DNA from: Candidatus Dormiibacterota bacterium
Lineage (GTDB): Bacteria; Chloroflexota; Dormibacteria; Dormibacterales; Dormibacteraceae
Reading direction: 5' to 3'
NCBI GenBank assembly: GCA_003151935.1
Contig: PLYZ01000029.1
Span: 1-52,559, forward strand
DNA: 52,559 nucleotides
The notes below the pieces were generated by a model, which ran no database searches, was not told the origin of the DNA, and saw only the letters and a list, made by a program, of their open reading frames with translations. The translations under genes and the position numbers were made by a program. Below are positions 1 to 8,436 of this stretch, one piece after another; position 1 is the first letter of the stretch; the number at the start of each line of letters is the position of its first letter.

Positions 1-167
1 GTTGCAACGACTCCATGAACCCAAGCATGGCGATGCACCCAATCCAGTTCAAAACCCGCGAAAGCGGTCTCGGTGGACGAAAGCACGCAGATTTCGGGAC
101 CGTGAGGCCAATGGGCGCTCGCCCTCCGCCTCGCGGCAATCGCCGCATCGCGATAGAGCGTGCTCAC
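1..167 (-). CDS. Unrecognised protein, N-terminal part, runs off the left edge
   Basis: The frame opens with GTG at 165-167 and stays open for 55 codons to the window edge. The GTG overlaps the TGA of the alpha/beta hydrolase gene upstream by four bases (164-167), the same spacing as the hydrolase/amidohydrolase junction, so it is very probably the third gene of that operon. The protein begins MSTLYRDAAIAA; later stretches read GPEICVLSSTETAFAG and WVHRHAWVHGVV. There is no signal peptide or membrane segment. I do not recognise the family; the operon suggests a catabolic role, which is inference. Confidence 0.6.
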   Translation of the reverse strand, partial: MSTLYRDAAIAARRRASAHWPHGPEICVLSSTETAFAGFELDWVHRHAWVHGVVA

Positions 168-1051
168 ACTCTCACAGCGCGCCGCGCCAGCGCCTCGAGG
201 TCTGTTGCAACCTCATCAGGGCGAATCAGCGGGATGTCGTGTCGTGAGTCATACCAGCGGATTACCGCATCCCGACGGGTCTCTTGCATCCGCCTGGCGC
301 CCTCCTCTTTCCACGCCCGCATGGCGGTGTCAATCGCCGCCAACCCGACGAGTAGCGGCGCGTCGATGGCGGCGAAAGCGACCTCAGGCCGGAACCGGTA
401 CAGCTGCTCCAGGATCTGCAGGCGGACCGGTGCCGTGAGGGTCAGCACCCAGGAGTCACCGTCGCGCCGCAGACCAGCCTTCACGAACGGCTGCAGGTCT
501 TCGCCCCACGCCTTACCCAACACCTGGCGGCTCGCCTCAGAAGCCTCCTCGAAAGAACGGTAGCGCGGCAGTGGGGGCTGCATCATCCGCGACGCGTCCT
601 CCCACGTGATGCGCTCCGATATCGAGGCGATCGGCCCGTCCATCACAGCCACGCCGCTTACCTGCTCGGCCGGCGTCGCGCCAACCTCGAGGGCAACGGT
701 TCCTCCCCAGCTGTGACCCACGACGACCGGCCGGTCCAGCCCGAGCTCGCGGATGGCGTGGCCGGCGTCGGCGGCCAGGACGTCCAGGCCGTACCCGGTC
801 GGCGGCGCATCCGATAGGCCGTGAGATCGCTGGTCGAGGGCAACCAACCGGCGGTTGGTCATGCGCCGAGCGACGCGCTCCCAGTACCTGGCGTTCGAGC
901 TGAGGCCATGCAGGAGGAGGATCGCCGGAGGCGCGGGCGTACCGGGTGGCGCCCACTCCAGCCAGTGGAGGCGGACGCCTTCCCGATACAGATAGCCTTC
1001 GTCCGTCGGCTCGCGAACAAGAGCCACGCCGGGCAGCGGCGGTCCGCTCAT
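164..1051 (-). CDS. Alpha/beta hydrolase
   Basis: A 295-residue single-domain alpha/beta hydrolase, likely cytoplasmic. The oxyanion-region motif LLHGLSS is at about residues 46-52 and the nucleophile elbow GHSWGG has Ser114. A C-terminal His in SRHDIPLI (about residue 270) is the expected third triad member. The family covers esterases, lactonases and C-C bond hydrolases, and the substrate cannot be read from sequence. Its ATG overlaps the TGA of the amidohydrolase gene by four bases (1048-1051), and its own stop overlaps the next gene's GTG, so the three appear translationally coupled. With the amidohydrolase it could act on a ring-cleavage-type intermediate; that is inference. Confidence 0.9.
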   Translation of the reverse strand: MSGPPLPGVALVREPTDEGYLYREGVRLHWLEWAPPGTPAPPAILLLHGLSSNARYWERVARRMTNRRLVALDQRSHGLSDAPPTGYGLDVLAADAGHAIRELGLDRPVVVGHSWGGTVALEVGATPAEQVSGVAVMDGPIASISERITWEDASRMMQPPLPRYRSFEEASEASRQVLGKAWGEDLQPFVKAGLRRDGDSWVLTLTAPVRLQILEQLYRFRPEVAFAAIDAPLLVGLAAIDTAMRAWKEEGARRMQETRRDAVIRWYDSRHDIPLIRPDEVATDLEALARRAVRV

Positions 1052-2067
1052 CGATTCCGCCGGCGCGTCACCTCGGGGCCGATGGAGAGCAGGGTCGCGA
1101 CGTTATCGCCATAGACCGCGGAGCGCTCGAGGACGGATAAATCGCAGCCTTCTATGTCCGCGATCGTCGCCTCGACAACAGCCGGCGGCCCGAGTGGCAT
1201 GTCCGTTCCGAACAGGACATGGTCTGGACCGAAGAAGTCAAGGACACACTGCACGGCGTGCTGCGCACCGAACAGTGCCGTATCGGCGTAGAAGCGTTTG
1301 AAGTACTCGAGTGGTGGCCTCGGCAGACTGTCCTTGGTCTGGCGGAAGCCTGGACCCATGGCGAGCCGGGATGAAAAGTGCGGGATCATGCCGGCGCCGT
1401 GATGCGCGATCACTTTCAGCTTTGGATGGCGTTCCATGCTGCCCGAGTAGACCAGCCTCGAGAGGGCGGCGGCCGTCTCATATGGCCATCCAATCGCCCA
1501 CCACAGCCCGAAATTGGACGCGGTTTCGGTTGGGTAGTCGGGCCACGTCGCGTTTCGAGTGGGGTGGAGCCAGATCGCCCGGTCCAGGACTTCGAGTCGC
1601 GCGAAGATCGGGTCGAACTTCGGGTGATCGAGGGGAACGCCCAGGACATTGGTGAAGACCTGGGCGCCCAGCGCACCCAGATCTCCAACCGCCCGGTCGA
1701 CCTCCCGCAGCGATGCCTCGGTGTCGTTCAGAGGAAGCGCGCAGGCAAACCCGACGAACCGGTCCGGATGTTTTTGGACCAACTCCGCCATCTCGTCGTT
1801 GGCGAGCCGGGCGAATTCCGCGGCGATCGCCGGCGGTCCCACCTCTTCGATCGGCGGGACGGCGAGCACCAACACCTGTGCGTAATCGCCAAAGCGCTCG
1901 ACCCTGCGCCACCGCTCCTCGAGATCGGTAAGTGCAGCGTCGAAGTGAAAGACGCCCTCTCGGTAATAGCGAAGCTGCTCGCTTGAGATTGCGCGTTCCA
2001 GATGTCTCTCGAGCCGCTCCAGGTAACGCCTGGGAAGGATGTGTGCGAACGCGTCAATCTTGCGCAC
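1048..2067 (-). CDS. Amidohydrolase family 2 (ACMSD-like) protein
   Basis: A 339-residue metal-dependent hydrolase/decarboxylase of the amidohydrolase-2 group, related to aminocarboxymuconate-semialdehyde decarboxylase. The barrel's other landmarks are present: KVIAHHGAGMIPHF in the middle and LFGTDMPLG near the end, with the conserved Asp. The N-terminal metal motif normally written DxHxH reads DAFAH here, so the first His is Phe. Some decarboxylase-like subfamilies vary at this place, and the change may mark a subfamily rather than a dead enzyme. It is the first gene of a leftward operon and is transcribed divergently from the acyl-CoA synthetase-like gene. The substrate is unknown. Confidence 0.85.
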   Translation of the reverse strand: MRKIDAFAHILPRRYLERLERHLERAISSEQLRYYREGVFHFDAALTDLEERWRRVERFGDYAQVLVLAVPPIEEVGPPAIAAEFARLANDEMAELVQKHPDRFVGFACALPLNDTEASLREVDRAVGDLGALGAQVFTNVLGVPLDHPKFDPIFARLEVLDRAIWLHPTRNATWPDYPTETASNFGLWWAIGWPYETAAALSRLVYSGSMERHPKLKVIAHHGAGMIPHFSSRLAMGPGFRQTKDSLPRPPLEYFKRFYADTALFGAQHAVQCVLDFFGPDHVLFGTDMPLGPPAVVEATIADIEGCDLSVLERSAVYGDNVATLLSIGPEVTRRRNR

Positions 2068-2158
2068 TGGAGCGCCTCCATCCTATCGACGGACGGCAGT
2101 CGGTTACCGGTGCCCGGGCGGCCAGGCTGGTCGGAGCACCTGGCCGATACTGTCGTCT

Positions 2159-4249
2159 GTGACCGGCCTGGGCTCGCTTTTGGTGCCTCGTTCGATCGCG
2201 CTGGTCGGTGCGACAGAGGCCTCTTCGTGGGCGCAGGCGGTGATCGCTAATCTCACGGGCCTCGGTTACGAAGGCGCCATCCACCTCGTGCACCCGCGCC
2301 ATTTGGAGCAGTTCGGTCGCCCATGCCATCCCACGTTGAATGACATCCCTGGTGAAGTCGATTGTGCCTACGTGATGACGGGCACGGGCGCGGCCCGAGA
2401 GGTCATCGAGGATTGTGGCCGCAAAGGCGTGCCGAACGTCGTGATGCTCAGCGCCGGGTTCAAGGAGGTGGGCGAAAAAGGATTGGAGCTCGAACAGGCG
2501 ATGGTCGAGCGCTGCCTAGCGCTCGGCATAACGCTGCTCGGACCAAACTGTCTGGGCTTCATCAACTACAAGGACAGGATCGCGGCCTACGGGCTGCTGC
2601 TTGCGGCTCCGGTTCCGGCAGGTGCGATCGCGCTGATCAGCCAGAGCGGTGTGATGCTGCTTCACTTCCACCGCTTGGCGGCGGCTCGCGGAATTGGCCT
2701 GGCTGCGTCGGTCTCGATCGGCAACGAGGCCATGTTGAAAGCCAGCGACCTCGTGCAGGACTTCGTTCGGAGAGAAGACGTGCGCGTAGTTGGTGCGCTG
2801 CTCGAAGGGTTCCGCGACCCTGCAGGTTTCCTGGCAGCCGCCGAGGCTGCCTTCGAAGCCGAGAAGCCGTTGGTCGTCCTCAAGGTTGGCCGGTCAGAGG
2901 CATCGCGTCGCGCTGTCATCGCCCACACCGGATCGCTGGCCGGCGCGGACGCGGTGGTCGACGCGGTCCTGCGTCAGAAAGGTGCAATTCGTGTGGCCAG
3001 CCCGGAGGAGTTGATCGAGACCTGCGCCTTGCTCGCGACGAGCGGGTGGCCCCGGGGTGGACGCACTGCAGTGGTTACCACCTCGGGTGGCGCTTGCGGC
3101 CTGGTGTCCGACCTCGCCAGCGGCACGAGGGTCGAGATTCCCGACTTCGCTCCCGAGACCAAGAGACGGCTGGCCGATCTGCTCCCCAGCTTTGGCACAC
3201 CGCAAAACCCCCTGGACACGACCGGCGTCATCGTCAATCAGCCGGCCCTGCTCGCCGCCTGCGTCGATGTCGTGATGGCCGACGGCCGATTCGATGCCCT
3301 GCTGATCAACTCCGACCCGCCGCGCGACGCGGGCGCTAGTCCAGGACGTGTCGAGGAACGCCTCGCGCCCCTGGCCGAGGTGGTGCGACGAGCGCCCATC
3401 TTCACGGCGCTTTCGGCCACCGTTTCTGGTGAGCTGACGACCTTTGGTCGGGAGGCATTGGCTCGGCATGGCCTGCATTTCGCCAATGGCCTCGAGCTCG
3501 GCATCCGCGCACTGGATAACGCCGTGTTCTACGGCCGGAAGCGATCACGGTCGATCCCGCTGGCAACGACCCGAGCGCGGCGCATTCAGCCACCCGACCA
3601 GAGTTGGACAGGTGTGATCGCAGAGCTCGAAGCGAAGCGGCTTCTCGCCGCCCATCACATCGGAGTCCCGGACGAGCGATTGGTCCATTCGGCGGCGAAC
3701 GCGGTGGGGGCGGCCGCTGCCATCGGATACCCCGTCGTGTTGAAAGTACAGTCGCGTGACATTGCTCACAAGACGGAGTTGGGCGGCGTCAGGCTTGGCC
3801 TGCGCACGGCGGCTGAGGTCAGGCGCGCATACGCGGAGGTGAAAGAGGCTGCGCGAGGAGTTCGATTCGAGGGTGTCCTGGTGTCCCGCCAGGTCGAGCC
3901 GGTCGCTGAGCTGATCGCGGGCATCAGCTCCGATCCTCAGTTCGGAAATATTGTCCTTGTAGGGATGGGCGGCATCTTCACCGAATCCCTGCGCGACGTC
4001 AGCCTACGGATGCCACCCATCGACGAGCAGACCGCGGTCGAAATGCTCGAAGAGCTGCGCGGAGCGAGTGTGCTGGACGGCGTACGCGGCCGGCCGGCGG
4101 CGGACCGCGCCGCTCTCGTGAAGGTGTTGGTGGCGCTCGGCGACATCGCGCTCGATCTCGGTGAGCGGCTTGTGGAGCTCGACATCAATCCCCTGTTCGC
4201 CCTCCCTGTCGGAGCCCTTGCTGGGGATGCCCTGCTTGTCATGAGGTGA
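2159..4249 (+). CDS. ADP-forming acyl-CoA synthetase-like protein (CoA-binding, ligase and ATP-grasp domains)
   Basis: A 696-residue fused protein of the NDP-forming acetyl/acyl-CoA synthetase family, which interconverts acyl-CoA, ADP and Pi with acid, CoA and ATP. An N-terminal CoA-binding Rossmann domain (LVGATEASSWAQAVI) is followed by succinyl-CoA-ligase-like domains with the phospho-His motif IAHTGSLAG (His256) and a C-terminal ATP-grasp domain (GYPVVLKVQSRDIAHKTELGG, His537). Both phospho-relay histidines are present. The frame opens further upstream (2039), but that part overlaps the divergent amidohydrolase gene and has no family similarity. I therefore start at GTG 2159, just before the domain begins. 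No clear ribosome site is visible. The divergent arrangement suggests shared control with the hydrolase operon. Confidence 0.85.
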   Translation: MTGLGSLLVPRSIALVGATEASSWAQAVIANLTGLGYEGAIHLVHPRHLEQFGRPCHPTLNDIPGEVDCAYVMTGTGAAREVIEDCGRKGVPNVVMLSAGFKEVGEKGLELEQAMVERCLALGITLLGPNCLGFINYKDRIAAYGLLLAAPVPAGAIALISQSGVMLLHFHRLAAARGIGLAASVSIGNEAMLKASDLVQDFVRREDVRVVGALLEGFRDPAGFLAAAEAAFEAEKPLVVLKVGRSEASRRAVIAHTGSLAGADAVVDAVLRQKGAIRVASPEELIETCALLATSGWPRGGRTAVVTTSGGACGLVSDLASGTRVEIPDFAPETKRRLADLLPSFGTPQNPLDTTGVIVNQPALLAACVDVVMADGRFDALLINSDPPRDAGASPGRVEERLAPLAEVVRRAPIFTALSATVSGELTTFGREALARHGLHFANGLELGIRALDNAVFYGRKRSRSIPLATTRARRIQPPDQSWTGVIAELEAKRLLAAHHIGVPDERLVHSAANAVGAAAAIGYPVVLKVQSRDIAHKTELGGVRLGLRTAAEVRRAYAEVKEAARGVRFEGVLVSRQVEPVAELIAGISSDPQFGNIVLVGMGGIFTESLRDVSLRMPPIDEQTAVEMLEELRGASVLDGVRGRPAADRAALVKVLVALGDIALDLGERLVELDINPLFALPVGALAGDALLVMR

Positions 4250-4385
4250 CGCGGCGTCCGTAGTGGCCCTCGGGTCAAGCCCCGAATGCCCGCCGAGCTT
4301 AGATGGTTCCGAAACCCAGGGGCGAAGGTATTCCCGATAACCAGAAGCTATCGCGAGCCGCTTAGGATGCCGGAGATCTTCTCTT

Positions 4386-5021
4386 TCATCGGCGGTTGGC
4401 GGCTTGCCGCCACGCTTCCACCACCGGATCTGGCTTGAACCAATTGGAGCCGCCGATCGTCCACTTCCCGTTCCAACCGCTGACGAGGAGATCGGGACTG
4501 GCAACGATCCCTTCGCTGGTGGTGCGCGGCCTTCTGAGTACCTCAATCGTCACGTTAGAGCAGCGCGCGGCCAGTGCGATCCATCGCGGTTGCCCATCGA
4601 CGGAATCGATGCGAAATACCAGGACATGTGCCGCGGTAACCGCCACGGCCAGATCCCGGCTCAAGGGAGGCATGTCAGATTGGCCGGCGACCAAAGTACC
4701 TCCTTCTCCGGCCAGCACCGGCTCGTCCGGACCGAGCACGTAAGCAGTCGCAAGCGCCAACTGCTCGAGCGTCCAGGTCCGATAGTCGCCCGAGGCCCGA
4801 TTGCGAACGACCAGGAGCGCGCTCCCAGAAAGCCACGCAAGAGGGGGGAACGTGTGCGCCCAGTAAAGCCGCTCCATGTTCTTCCTGTGGTCGCGGGCTA
4901 TCTCCAGTTTTCCGGATCGCTCGAACTCGGTCATCGGAAGCTGTGGAAGCACGACCTCTGCTGTTGCGACCCAGGTCGTACCGTCCCACCACCACTTGCC
5001 ATCGTCCGAGAACTGACCCAT
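4386..5021 (-). CDS. Uncharacterised protein with an N-terminal WWDGT-type motif
   Basis: A 211-residue soluble protein starting at ATG 5021, with the short N-terminal motif FSDDGKWWWDGTTW. This resembles the small tryptophan-rich motif (DUF2510-like) found at the ends of many actinobacterial membrane or secreted proteins. The rest (about residues 65-205) alternates short hydrophobic strands (VTAAHVLVFRID, RWIALAARCSNVTIEV, LLVSGWNGKWTIGG) and ends in a helix, PVVEAWRQAA. It looks like a bacterial PH-like beta fold, but I cannot assign a family. The reading frame extends upstream to 5159, but that extension looks unrelated. No partner gene is evident: it stands alone, leftward, with 253 bases of unassigned sequence upstream. 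Confidence 0.6.
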   Translation of the reverse strand: MGQFSDDGKWWWDGTTWVATAEVVLPQLPMTEFERSGKLEIARDHRKNMERLYWAHTFPPLAWLSGSALLVVRNRASGDYRTWTLEQLALATAYVLGPDEPVLAGEGGTLVAGQSDMPPLSRDLAVAVTAAHVLVFRIDSVDGQPRWIALAARCSNVTIEVLRRPRTTSEGIVASPDLLVSGWNGKWTIGGSNWFKPDPVVEAWRQAANRR

Positions 5022-5274
5022 TACGACCCCGGCACTATGCCGCGTGCGAGTCGACGGACCATGGTTAACGGGACACGTGGCTGTTGCGCTCTGTTCGCTC
5101 TTGTCGCCTGGTCCAATACAACGCCACTTGAGCAAGGTGGCGCTCACGACCCACGGCACCCGGAAGTTCTACTTGATCAGCGCGGTCGTCTTGCTTCGGG
5201 CGTACACAGGGTGAGCGCCTCAGTTGGATGGCCTACGTCCGGTCTTGCAGGCGCGCGGTACTCCTAGAGCGGAT

Positions 5275-5634
5275 TCATGCCGACGCTGGGTTGACGATGA
5301 TCGAGCCAGGGCGGAACCGAGTGTCATTTAATGGCTCGTCCACCATCGCGACGATTTCCTTGAGCGCGTCGACTTCGGCACGGAGAGCTACGCGACCTTT
5401 GCGGGTGATTTTGACCCACATTCGAGGGCGGCGACCTTCGAGGACCCTTGCAATGCTGATCAGACCCGCGTCCTCGAGCACCTGAAGATGGCGCCCGAGA
5501 TTTCCATCGGTGGTCGCGAGCGTGGTCTTGATATGAACGAAGTCCGCCCGGGCAACGCCGCTCAACAGCGCAAGCACGCCGAGGCGAACACGCTGATGGA
5601 CGTCGTCATCGAGCCGTTCGGTAGGGTGGGTCAT
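5275..5634 (-). CDS. Winged-helix transcriptional regulator
   Basis: A 119-residue single-domain winged-helix protein of the small ArsR/MarR-like group that often accompanies a membrane protein (HTH_34-like). The recognition region reads TTLATTDGNLGRHLQVLEDAG and the wing follows as GRRPRMWVKITRKGR. Its ATG overlaps the stop of the membrane-protein gene by four bases (5631-5634), so the two are coupled, with the membrane protein translated first. Family members usually repress their own operon. The palindromic sites at 6220-6254, just upstream of the operon, are the obvious candidate operators. The signal sensed is unknown. Confidence 0.85.
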   Translation of the reverse strand: MTHPTERLDDDVHQRVRLGVLALLSGVARADFVHIKTTLATTDGNLGRHLQVLEDAGLISIARVLEGRRPRMWVKITRKGRVALRAEVDALKEIVAMVDEPLNDTRFRPGSIIVNPASA

Positions 5635-6209
5635 GCGTGATACTTCGCCTTCAGCAGTTGGAAAGATGCCGATGCGATTAGAAGAGTTCCAACCAGGACC
5701 GCCTCAATCGCGATTCGGAGATTGCCGCGGGCAAGGAAGGCCGAGGTTGTGCTCAGGAAAGCGATTCCGACGGCATCGACAAGGAGGATTCGGCTTTGGA
5801 TGACCGCGGAAAAGACGAGGAAGAAGGCCGCAACGACCAGGAAGGGCCCCGCCGTGTCCAAGAACTCCGACCCGATGATGAATCCGGTCAGCGACGCCAC
5901 TCCGCCCCCGACCGTCATCAAGATCGACGTGATCAGCCAAGGTAGGACCGATGTCTCCACCCCTCCCTTCCTGCCCCGTGACCGGTAGTGGCGTGCGGTG
6001 AGAATCGAGGCGATGATGAGGCAGACAAGAAAGTAGGGGGCAAGGTGATCCCTGTGGACAAGCAACGCTGCTGGCGCCATCCCGACATATATGGCGCCAA
6101 AGGCGTAGAGCGGGAACCACACCTCCTTCAGGCGCTGCTCGCCATCAGAGCGCAATCGGGCGAGCTCGTTGAGTGTGCGTCGGGCCTCGGACTGGGTTTG
6201 CCTCATCAC
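5631..6209 (-). CDS. Four- to five-span membrane protein of unknown function
   Basis: A 192-residue integral membrane protein. A basic, charged N-terminus (about residues 1-28) is followed by hydrophobic segments at roughly 30-50, 58-66, 88-110, 118-140 and 148-180. It is the first gene of a two-gene leftward operon with a winged-helix regulator, a layout common for small regulator/membrane-protein pairs in which the membrane protein has no known activity. I see no catalytic motif. Upstream is a 95-bp divergent region rich in inverted repeats that it shares with the membrane-protein gene at 6305. Confidence 0.75.
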   Translation of the reverse strand: MMRQTQSEARRTLNELARLRSDGEQRLKEVWFPLYAFGAIYVGMAPAALLVHRDHLAPYFLVCLIIASILTARHYRSRGRKGGVETSVLPWLITSILMTVGGGVASLTGFIIGSEFLDTAGPFLVVAAFFLVFSAVIQSRILLVDAVGIAFLSTTSAFLARGNLRIAIEAVLVGTLLIASASFQLLKAKYHA

Positions 6210-6219
6210 TCCTTGACAC

Positions 6220-6267
6220 AGAGCGCTCTCTAGTGCAGAGTAAGCGCTTGCTCTACGGTGCAGAGTA
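6220..6267. promoter_or_regulatory. Cluster of palindromes and direct repeats in a divergent promoter region
   Basis: Three related elements lie within 48 bases: the perfect 10-bp palindrome AGAGCGCTCT (6220-6229), the near-perfect 18-bp palindrome AGAGTAAGCGCTTGCTCT (6237-6254), and a direct repeat GTGCAGAGTA at 6233-6242 and 6258-6267. All share an AGAG/CTCT half. A rightward TTGACA lies at 6213-6218, but the matching -10 is poor. The position between two divergent membrane-protein genes suggests an operator, most likely for the winged-helix regulator at 5275-5634. That assignment is inference. Confidence 0.55.
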
Positions 6268-6304
6268 GACCGTTACTCGGTAGCCAGTCAAGGAGGCAAT
6301 CATT

Positions 6305-6631
6305 GTGACCCTGATCTTCGTTCCAGCTTTGGCGTTCCTGTCAGGTCTCGCCTTGGGGCGTCGCTGGCCGGTATTCGTCCTGCTGGTGACGGCCTGGTAT
6401 GTCGCTCTGACCGCCCAGACTCAGTATCTGGCCCATCCCGGCGTGATCAGCTTCGATGGTGGCCCCGGGCTTACCACCATACAAGGCAACCTCTACTGGC
6501 TGGTCCAGCCTCTCATCCTTGCTCTCGGGGTCGGACTCCTTTTTCTTGCCGCTTGGATTCGTCGTATCACTCTCGATCGAGTGCAACGCGTTCGCTCACT
6601 GGCCGCCCGTGTGAGTAATGGTTCGCGGTAG
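6305..6631 (+). CDS. Small three-span membrane protein
   Basis: A 108-residue protein starting at GTG 6305, with a strong ribosome site AGGAGG at 6291-6296, eight bases upstream. Hydrophobic stretches at about residues 2-16, 22-38 and 67-86 imply three membrane spans. A polar loop containing a GGPGLTTIQGN segment lies between the second and third spans, and the C-terminal tail is basic (RRITLDRVQRVRSLAARV). No family is recognised. It diverges from the membrane-protein/regulator operon across the palindrome cluster and may be under the same control. Nearly 280 bases of unassigned sequence follow. Confidence 0.75.
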   Translation: MTLIFVPALAFLSGLALGRRWPVFVLLVTAWYVALTAQTQYLAHPGVISFDGGPGLTTIQGNLYWLVQPLILALGVGLLFLAAWIRRITLDRVQRVRSLAARVSNGSR

Positions 6632-6913
6632 CTGGCTGAGCCAGTCGGCGAGAGGACGGGAGTATCCAATCTGGGCACCGCGCGCGCAACGGTCGGGGGC
6701 AGCTTCGAAACGTTTGGGGCATTGCTTGGCCCTCCGGCCCGGAGTCGAACCTCACTCCAGCGGGACCGTCCCTGGTTCAGCCTGGAATGGAAAATCCGGG
6801 CGGTGAACCTAGCCGAAGGTCGACGATCGCATAGCGAAGTTCGGGAGAGGGCGTCAACAGCATGGTTCGAAGAGCAGCCACTAAGGGGAGCCAAATAAAA
6901 TTTCGGAAGTCGC

Positions 6914-8344
6914 TCAGGCCACCGCGCGCAATTGGCTTATCGGTCTTTTCGCCTCCGGCAAAACGGAGACAACGGCGGGGATCGCGAAATGGAACACCGA
7001 CCCGCTTCCTTCAGCGCTCTCGACCCAGATCTTCCCGCCATGCATCTCGATGATCTGGCGGGCGATGGCGAGCCCGAGTCCCGTGCCGATGACTTTGCTC
7101 GGAGTCTTTTCGTAGCGCTCAAAGCGCCCGAAAAGACGGCCCACGAAGTCGGCCGGGATCCCGACACCGTGATCCCTGATGCTGACATCCACCGCGCCGT
7201 TCGCAAAGTGCGTCGACATCAGGACCTCGCCCCCCTCGGGCGAGTACTTGATTGCATTAGAGACCAGGTTCGTGATGACCTGGATCAGCCGGTCGGAGTC
7301 ACCCATGACCATCGGGAGGTTCGCCTCAAGCTCCGTTCTGATCCTGTGCTTGGAAGACACCACCGAGCTCCGTACCGCCACCCCTTCGAAGACCGCATTG
7401 AGATCCATCGGGGACATTTGCAGCTTCATCTTGCCCGCTTCCAGGCGATCGAGATCGAGCATGTCGGTGATGAGCCGGTTGACGCGCTCGGCCTCCTGGA
7501 AGATGTAGCCGCTGTACTCATGCACCTCAGCCGGTTTCATTTCTCCACCGTTGATCAGCTCGCTCATGCCCTGGATGCCCGTGAGCGCGGTCCGGAACTC
7601 GTGGCTGACCATTGACGTGAATTCGGTCTTCATGCGGTTCAGCTTTTCGAGCTCGGCAAGGTTCGCGTGAGCCGCCTCCTCGGCCACATGCTTCTGGGTG
7701 CTGTCCTCAAAAGTGATCACGAAGTGCTGGAAGCTGCCGTTACGGCGCCTGACCGCGGTGGCTCTCCAATGCAGCCAGATGCGGGCATTGTCGCTGCGGA
7801 TGGCCAGGTCGTCAGATTCGATTGTTCCCACCGCGCCATCCAGCAGCTGTCCGAACTGGGAGACGATTCCCACCACATCGTGATCGTCGAAGAACGCGGT
7901 GAGGCGCCTGCCCGGGAGGTCCATTTCCTCAATCGCCAGCAAAGAAGCCAGGCGCGAGTTGCCTTCCATGAACTGGAGGTCCGCATCCACCTCGGCAAGG
8001 CCGCGGGGCGAGCTCCTGAACCAATACTTGCGGCTCTCCGCCAGACGTTGGAGCATCTCGCGCCGGATCGCGGTTTGGCCCGCGACTGTCAGCAGGGCCG
8101 CGACGGCGGCCAAGATCACTACCGCGTCGTTGTTCTCGCGCAGAGCCTCTGCGACCACTGCCGCTGACCCGGCTACAGCGCCGGCAGTGAACGCAATGGC
8201 GAGTCCGTCCCTCCACCGCACATCGGCGACCCATGGGAGAACGCGACCCAGGAATCGGGAGGTTCCCTTTGCCTTTGTCCTGGAGGCGCGTTGGCCCTGA
8301 ATTGATGGACCGGCGGCGGACGTGTCCTCGCCGCTGGCAGCCAT
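6914..8344 (-). CDS. Membrane-anchored PAS-domain sensor histidine kinase
   Basis: A 476-residue kinase. The order is a basic N-terminus, two membrane spans (about residues 48-66 and 74-92), a PAS domain (about 105-220), HisKA with the H-box SHEFRTALTG (phospho-acceptor His248; the usual Pro after Thr is Ala), and a HATPase domain with N-box NLVSNAIKYS, G1 box DHGVGI and G2 GTGLGLAIA. The very short loop between the spans argues against an extracellular sensor, so the PAS domain probably does the sensing. No response regulator is adjacent, making it an orphan kinase here. It diverges from the adenosine deaminase-like gene across about 90 bases that carry a tandem TTAACC repeat. Confidence 0.9.
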   Translation of the reverse strand: MAASGEDTSAAGPSIQGQRASRTKAKGTSRFLGRVLPWVADVRWRDGLAIAFTAGAVAGSAAVVAEALRENNDAVVILAAVAALLTVAGQTAIRREMLQRLAESRKYWFRSSPRGLAEVDADLQFMEGNSRLASLLAIEEMDLPGRRLTAFFDDHDVVGIVSQFGQLLDGAVGTIESDDLAIRSDNARIWLHWRATAVRRRNGSFQHFVITFEDSTQKHVAEEAAHANLAELEKLNRMKTEFTSMVSHEFRTALTGIQGMSELINGGEMKPAEVHEYSGYIFQEAERVNRLITDMLDLDRLEAGKMKLQMSPMDLNAVFEGVAVRSSVVSSKHRIRTELEANLPMVMGDSDRLIQVITNLVSNAIKYSPEGGEVLMSTHFANGAVDVSIRDHGVGIPADFVGRLFGRFERYEKTPSKVIGTGLGLAIARQIIEMHGGKIWVESAEGSGSVFHFAIPAVVSVLPEAKRPISQLRAVA

Positions 8345-8372
8345 GACCTCACGGTACGAGTTCGCTAGTCAA

Positions 8373-8388
8373 TTAACCGGTCTTAACC
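8373..8388. promoter_or_regulatory. Tandem TTAACC direct repeat
   Basis: TTAACC occurs at 8373-8378 and again at 8383-8388, a ten-base spacing (one helical turn), in the short region between the divergent kinase and deaminase-like genes. Direct repeats at this spacing are typical of sites bound by OmpR/PhoB-type response regulators. Binding here is inference, and two six-base matches can arise by chance. Confidence 0.3.
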
Positions 8389-8436
8389 AGGCATTTCCGA
8401 GGTTTTCGGGGCATCGCGCGACCATGCTTGTTCCCC

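Noticed and set aside
2039-2158. Upstream extension of the acyl-CoA synthetase-like gene to position 2039
   Set aside because: The extra 40 residues overlap the divergent amidohydrolase gene, contain no family similarity, and the CoA-binding domain starts right after GTG 2159.
6715-6745. Possible tRNA T-arm (GGTTCGACTCC on the minus strand)
   Set aside because: The T stem does not pair and no acceptor, D or anticodon arm can be built around it.
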